64,000 bases of DNA, from positions 6,537,501 to 6,601,500 of the forward strand of contig NC_083510.1 of NCBI RefSeq assembly GCF_032362555.1, given 5' to 3'. A program made the translations under genes and the position numbers. The notes under the pieces are model-generated. The model did no database searches. It was not told the origin of the DNA and worked only from the letters and a program-made list of their open reading frames with translations. Below, piece by piece: positions 60,901 to 64,000 of this stretch (position 1 is the first letter of the stretch; each line of letters begins with the position of its first letter). Source of the stretch: Amyelois transitella. Lineage: Eukaryota > Arthropoda > Insecta > Lepidoptera > Pyralidae.

Positions 60901-63900
60901 ACTGTCTTGTGTTTCAGCCGGATCCATATTTTTTTTTAAAAACAACAACTGGTCGTGATAACAGTATTTTTTGGTATTAACTGCAGCAGATCCAGATTTA
61001 TTTATTTTCTTTTTCGCATTTAAACTCCTCTTCCAGCTGTCTCTTATCTGATTCCATTTTTTAACGACCATTTTAGCTGAAAAAGAAAACATATATTATA
61101 AATAAGGGCGGAGAAAGAACCTTCAACAGCTCCAGTATTAGGTATTCTGCTATTTTTTCAAATTTCAATAATACATTTATATTTTATTGTGATATATTAA
61201 AATATCTCATAATTATTAACATTTTAATATATAATAATAAATTATAAATATATGCAAATAACTAACGATATTGGTTGAAAATTTGTATTTTGTATTTAAA
61301 AATAAATAAAGTTCTCTCGCTCGACCAATAGCATTATCTATTCGAAGCGAGTTCGATCCCAAAAAATAACAGAATACCTCTGCTGGAAATTTAGTTGTAC
61401 GTAATGTTAAAAAATATTACAGGGTTATTACAAAAAAGTTTAACTGACGTTTTTAACACAATGTTTAAAAAACGTACATAGTGATTTTTTTAAATATGTG
61501 TTTAACTTTATTATAATAACACTATATATGTGTTTAATTTGCAGGTACTTGGCATCTGGGTGTTCGTACATGGATTTGCATTACGCATATCGAGTGGGAG
61601 TCTCAACAATCAACTCAATAATAGTAGAAGTAACAAACGTCATATGGAATAATTTGCATCAGGAGTTTATGAAATTGCCCGACACAAAATATGAGTGGGA
61701 ACAAATTGCTGACGCATTTTATAATAAAGCTAACTTTCCTCACTGCATTGGTGCAGTTGATGGGAAGCACATAAGAATGAAGAAACCAAGTCACAGCGGT
61801 TCTATGTACATGAATTACAAGATTTTTTTTTCCATTGTATTGCTAGCGGTAGTGGATTCGAATTATAGATTCACCTATATCAGCGTAGGCTCTTATGGCA
61901 AAGAATGCGACTCCTCTATATTCAAAGAATCTACTTTCTGGAAAAGATTAAATGATGGCAGTTTAGATTTACCAGAAGCTCGTCCTCTCTTTACAGGTTT
62001 GGAATCACGTGTTCCATTTGTGATAGTGGGTGATGAAGCATTTGGTTTGCATTATAATCTGTTGAGACCCTATGGAGGAACTCATTTAGATAAAAATAAA
62101 AGGATATTTAACTATCGATTAACAAGAGCCAGACGTTATGTGGAGTGCGCGTTTGGAATATTGGCAAATAAATGGCGAATATTTCATCGTCCATTGGACG
62201 TAAGCACCAGTACAGCTATCTCGATAGTTAAAACTTGCGCCGTGCTTCATAACTATATCATGCATAATGAAAGTTCATATGCGAACATTGACAGCAACGA
62301 TTCAACGATATCTTTGGAAAACGTACGTAATGAGCCAAATACACGAGGTGGACGCTGTGCTAACACAATACGAACAGAGTTCACAAATTATTTTGTTTCT
62401 GAAGTGGGAGCTGTACCTTGGCAAGACGAAGCAATACAAGGATAAACGAAATAAATATAAAAACTTACCATAGCTTTGTCTTTCTTTTTCCTCGAGTTCT
62501 TGAAAGTCTTCTCTCAAAACAATGCAAACTTCGCGCCATGCTGCAGTTCGCAAGTTGTTATCTTTATAATTTTCCAGCGTTTTATCCCATAATATAGGCC
62601 TAATTTCAATTAGTGTAATAAGAAGTTCGGGATCAATATTTGTTTGCGACATTTTTCGACGAAACACAGCAATCTCGGCGCCGCCGCGCAAAAGAGCAAT
62701 GCGCGAGCGCTACACATGTGCGGGTGACGCGGCGGGCGCGGGGCGGGGGCTGCCACCACTCCACTATCCCGCTAAAAACAGTGTCCAGCAAAAAACCGCA
62801 TGCAGGAAGCCGTGTGAAGATTGCTATTGAAATATATGTGTGATTAAACGGGATCCCGCTTTTTACTGGACTACGGATCCAGTTTCTAGTGACAAAACCG
62901 AATGGCACAATTCGACCGGATCGGTTTTTTGCAGGATCCCGCATGCGGGATGCTCGTGTGAACGCTAGCATATAAACACATTCGCCATCAAACGGGATCC
63001 TGTAGAAAACGGGATCCTGTAAAAAACTGGACTGCCGTGTGAAAGGGGTGTAATATAGACAGCCGGCAACGATAAATCTTTTTTATCGGATAATCAGATG
63101 ATTCAAACCTGAAAATGTCCTATCCAAACGAGAAACAAAAAAATGTACTAACAGGATAATTTTAACGTTATATTAATGGCGACGATGAAAAACCCATTAT
63201 TAATGAAATAGTCGTTCGCAGTGTTTATATTAAATACCTACAAGCGGCCTGGCCTTATTTGCCCGTGATATATACATAGTCTTTAACACCCGCAAATAAT
63301 GTAATTATACAACAAAATAGATTTAGTCCTTAGCAACAATCAATCAAAATTTAATCCTTAGACAAGGGTTACACGATTAATTTGTCGTCAGGTCAGTTTG
63401 CTCAGAATAATAAGAGAATTATCGTCTAACCAGTTGACTGAGGGACTTATGGTCGTTTTTGAATAACAGCTGACTGATGATGCCAGCCTGAACGTGTAAA
63501 ATAATTCTCAAATAATGATTTGTCCATCTCGCGCGCTCAGTATGCTGAGCGAACTGATGGACTGAACTGACGCCAAACACGTCATGTAACACTTGTCAAA
63601 TAGTCAAAAGTACTTTACTATTGTTTTCTATAAAATAATTTACTAAAGCATTCATACCTGTAACCATAACTTGTCTCATATTAGCTTCATGTAGCTCCTT
63701 GATCACTTGAGTGGTTTCCGGTTTTAGGCTATTTTGCATGACTAGAAAGCCTAAAAATATCATGTCACACTCCAGTGTCTCCCTTTTGATTCTCTGGGCG
63801 TCAACCCATTTCATCTTGCGGTCCAACTTTTTGTGAGCCAAACCAATCACTCTGAAGCCATTTGAAGTGTATTCGTTGAGGACCGAGCTAAAATCTTCTG

Positions 63901-63931
63901 GCAAACTGTCTTGTTTGCACATGCCGGCCAC
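54950..63931 (-). CDS. P5B-type ATPase of the ATP13A2/3 family, C-terminal part
   Basis: Exons on the minus strand, all in phase: 63931-63658, 59468-59338, 58818-58695, 58418-58257, 57648-57494, 57268-57045, 56678-56530, 56163-55976 and a tentative last exon 55087-54950. The 5' exons, including the DKTGT phosphorylation site, lie beyond 64000. Visible are the nucleotide-binding end ([24 protein letters not shown]), [32 protein letters not shown], the hinge motif [33 protein letters not shown], and then six hydrophobic segments ([105 protein letters not shown]). P5B ATPases are endolysosomal polyamine transporters, as known for ATP13A2/3. The last exon (WPP near its end) is chosen by phase and acceptor only. 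Confidence 0.88.
55203..55975. other. Last intron of the ATP13A-type gene
   Basis: Non-coding, AT-rich sequence. I see no repeat or gene in it. Confidence 0.4.
56196..56418. repeat. Repeat family C, copy 2
   Basis: GGCCCGCGACTTCGTTGGCC and CGTAAAAGTTC at the start and ACAGACATCGGTCGATTACT with TATTATATACATATATGG at the end match the copy at 29425-29745, with a shorter middle. It is in an ATP13A intron. Confidence 0.6.
58051..58187 (-). pseudogene. Decayed tandem duplicate of the ATP13A hinge exon
   Basis: This block repeats, about 198 bases downstream in gene order, the 3' two-thirds of the exon at 58418-58257 plus its donor GTAATT. It still reads [19 protein letters not shown] and LSEADALG. 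The essential GDGxND of P-type ATPases has become GGSAND, a stop replaces the Gln before LIKALQ, and the 5' part of the exon is missing. A possible acceptor would join it out of phase. It is therefore a pseudo-exon within the intron. Confidence 0.85.
58490..58680. repeat. SINE family B, partial copy
   Basis: CCTGACTCACCCAATCCAGG followed by GGCGAGGATG and AGCCAGGACGAAGAAGAAG matches the 3' half of the family B copy at 59525-59757 and the related sequence near 18240-18280. Confidence 0.5.
59525..59757 (+). repeat. SINE family B copy, tRNA-like 5' end
   Basis: ACAGGGTGGCAGTTTCAAATCC resembles a degenerate tRNA B box (GGTTCGAATCC), followed by TACAGCGGCCATCAATGACT, TTCCCTGCAAAGGTTGTCAG, TCGCCGCTTCGTGTAAAAAC and ATGGTCAAAAGGCGCACC, and an end at ATTTAACCAGGAAAA. 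I recall this type of tRNA-derived SINE from moths. It is in the ATP13A intron, left of the Harbinger element. Confidence 0.65.
60017..62445 (+). CDS. PIF/Harbinger transposase, 394 aa, two exons
   Basis: Exon 1 (60017-60300) ends TTTAAG before GTAAGA, and exon 2 (61545-62445) follows TTTAATTTGCAG. They join in phase as Leu-Arg-Tyr. I chose ATG 60017 ([16 protein letters not shown]) over 59972 because the earlier stretch lies in the terminal region. The N-terminus has a helix-turn-helix-like segment ([31 protein letters not shown]). The DDE_4 domain shows the first Asp in [15 protein letters not shown], the second in [11 protein letters not shown] and the Glu in [17 protein letters not shown]. 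All three catalytic residues are present and there is no stop, so the enzyme may be active. Its intron contains exon 2 of the MADF gene on the other strand. Confidence 0.92.
60397..62652 (-). CDS. MADF-BESS DNA-binding protein of the Harbinger transposon, 287 aa
   Basis: Exon 1 is 62652-62469 (donor GTAAGT) and exon 2 is 61076-60397 (acceptor TTTTTCAG). They join in phase as Tyr-Ala-Lys. The MADF domain, a Myb/SANT-like fold, spans about residues 8-100: [46 protein letters not shown] and YYHDQLLFL-like [10 protein letters not shown]. An acidic linker follows. A BESS-type segment near residue 200 reads [20 protein letters not shown]. Harbinger elements usually encode such a second protein, which helps the transposase bind DNA and enter the nucleus. 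Its 1.4-kb intron contains the whole second exon of the transposase gene. Both reading frames are free of stops. Confidence 0.88.
63054..63657. other. ATP13A intron right of the Harbinger element
   Basis: Non-coding. No repeat or gene is recognised. The region near 63380-63560 holds short complementary stretches around GTCAGTTTGCTC/GAGCGAACTGA but no clear element. Confidence 0.4.
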
Positions 63932-64000
63932 CTACAAGAGTGATTTTAAAGGTATGTTTAAAACTGTCAATTTCGAGGCTGTCTAAAAGTTTCTGAATAA

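Larger units (their letters stand above)
59890..63050. mobile_element. PIF/Harbinger DNA transposon, apparently intact
   Basis: The 3,161-bp element has terminal inverted repeats starting CACCCCTTTCACACGGCAGT (20 of 20 identical, imperfect similarity continuing to about 36). It is flanked by the 3-bp duplication TAA (59887-59889 and 63051-63053), fitting the TWA target of this superfamily. It carries two genes on opposite strands: a DDE transposase (60017-62445) and a MADF-BESS protein (60397-62652). The right subterminal 230 bases hold repeated GGATCC-containing units (near 62850, 62874, 62935, 62995, 63013), possible transposase binding sites. It sits in the 4.2-kb intron of the ATP13A-type gene. 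Confidence 0.93.

Noticed and set aside
62633-62971. Open frames on both strands near the right end of the Harbinger element
   Set aside because: They arise from a GC-rich stop-poor stretch upstream of the MADF start and have no similarity or codon signal.
1-64000. tRNA or rRNA genes, CRISPR arrays, LTR elements
   Set aside because: Looked for by eye and none found. The only tRNA-like signal is the degenerate B box of SINE family B.

Overview
This window looks like a piece of a moth nuclear genome, probably noctuid-like. The evidence is AT-rich DNA with short-exon genes and GT-AG introns, an RR-type cuticular protein, an apparent ecdysteroid-pathway mitochondrial P450, and many copies of a roughly 250-bp SINE that I recognise as common in Lepidoptera. 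All exon models below were built by eye from splice sites, reading phase and family similarity. Where a full gene is given, the exon lengths sum to a multiple of three.

Layout. (1) 1-14.4 kb: a cluster of secreted or cuticle-type genes. It holds the 3' end of a cuticular protein (+), an orphan Pro/His-rich secreted protein (+), a small secreted protein (-), an RR-1 cuticular protein (-) and a 714-aa Pro-rich protein with 51-aa tandem repeats (+). Four of these share a TGCA element directly upstream of a TATA box and have an intron at or near the start codon. (2) 14.4-22.3 kb: a complete 8-exon mitochondrial P450 (-), best read as CYP302A1/disembodied, with a nearly full-length RTE-like LINE in intron 6. 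(3) 24-36 kb: housekeeping genes, namely mitochondrial OSGEPL1/Qri7 (+), an unknown membrane protein (+), eIF3g (-) and the FERM protein Yurt (+). eIF3g and Yurt are divergent and flank a region with nine perfect TATCGATA sites. (4) 39.4-46.4 kb: adenylate kinase 7 (+, 16 exons), a ciliary/flagellar protein. (5) 47.4-51.8 kb: a DEG/ENaC pickpocket channel (+, 11 exons). (6) 55-64 kb: the 3' part of a P5B ATPase of the ATP13A2/3 type (-), whose 5' end lies beyond the window. It contains a decayed duplicate of its hinge exon and an apparently intact PIF/Harbinger transposon.

Mobile DNA. At least eight substantial copies of SINE family A lie in both orientations, two of them with clear 12-13 bp target-site duplications. 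Their 3' ends resemble the 3' end of the RTE-like LINE, which suggests that this LINE family moves the SINE. The Harbinger element (59890-63050, TSD TAA) encodes a 394-aa transposase and a 287-aa MADF-BESS protein on opposite strands. Each gene keeps one exon inside the intron of the other, an interlocked arrangement that is the most unusual structure here. Several near-perfect palindromes and three MITE-like fold-back elements fill the intergenic space. I saw no tRNA or rRNA gene, CRISPR array or LTR element.
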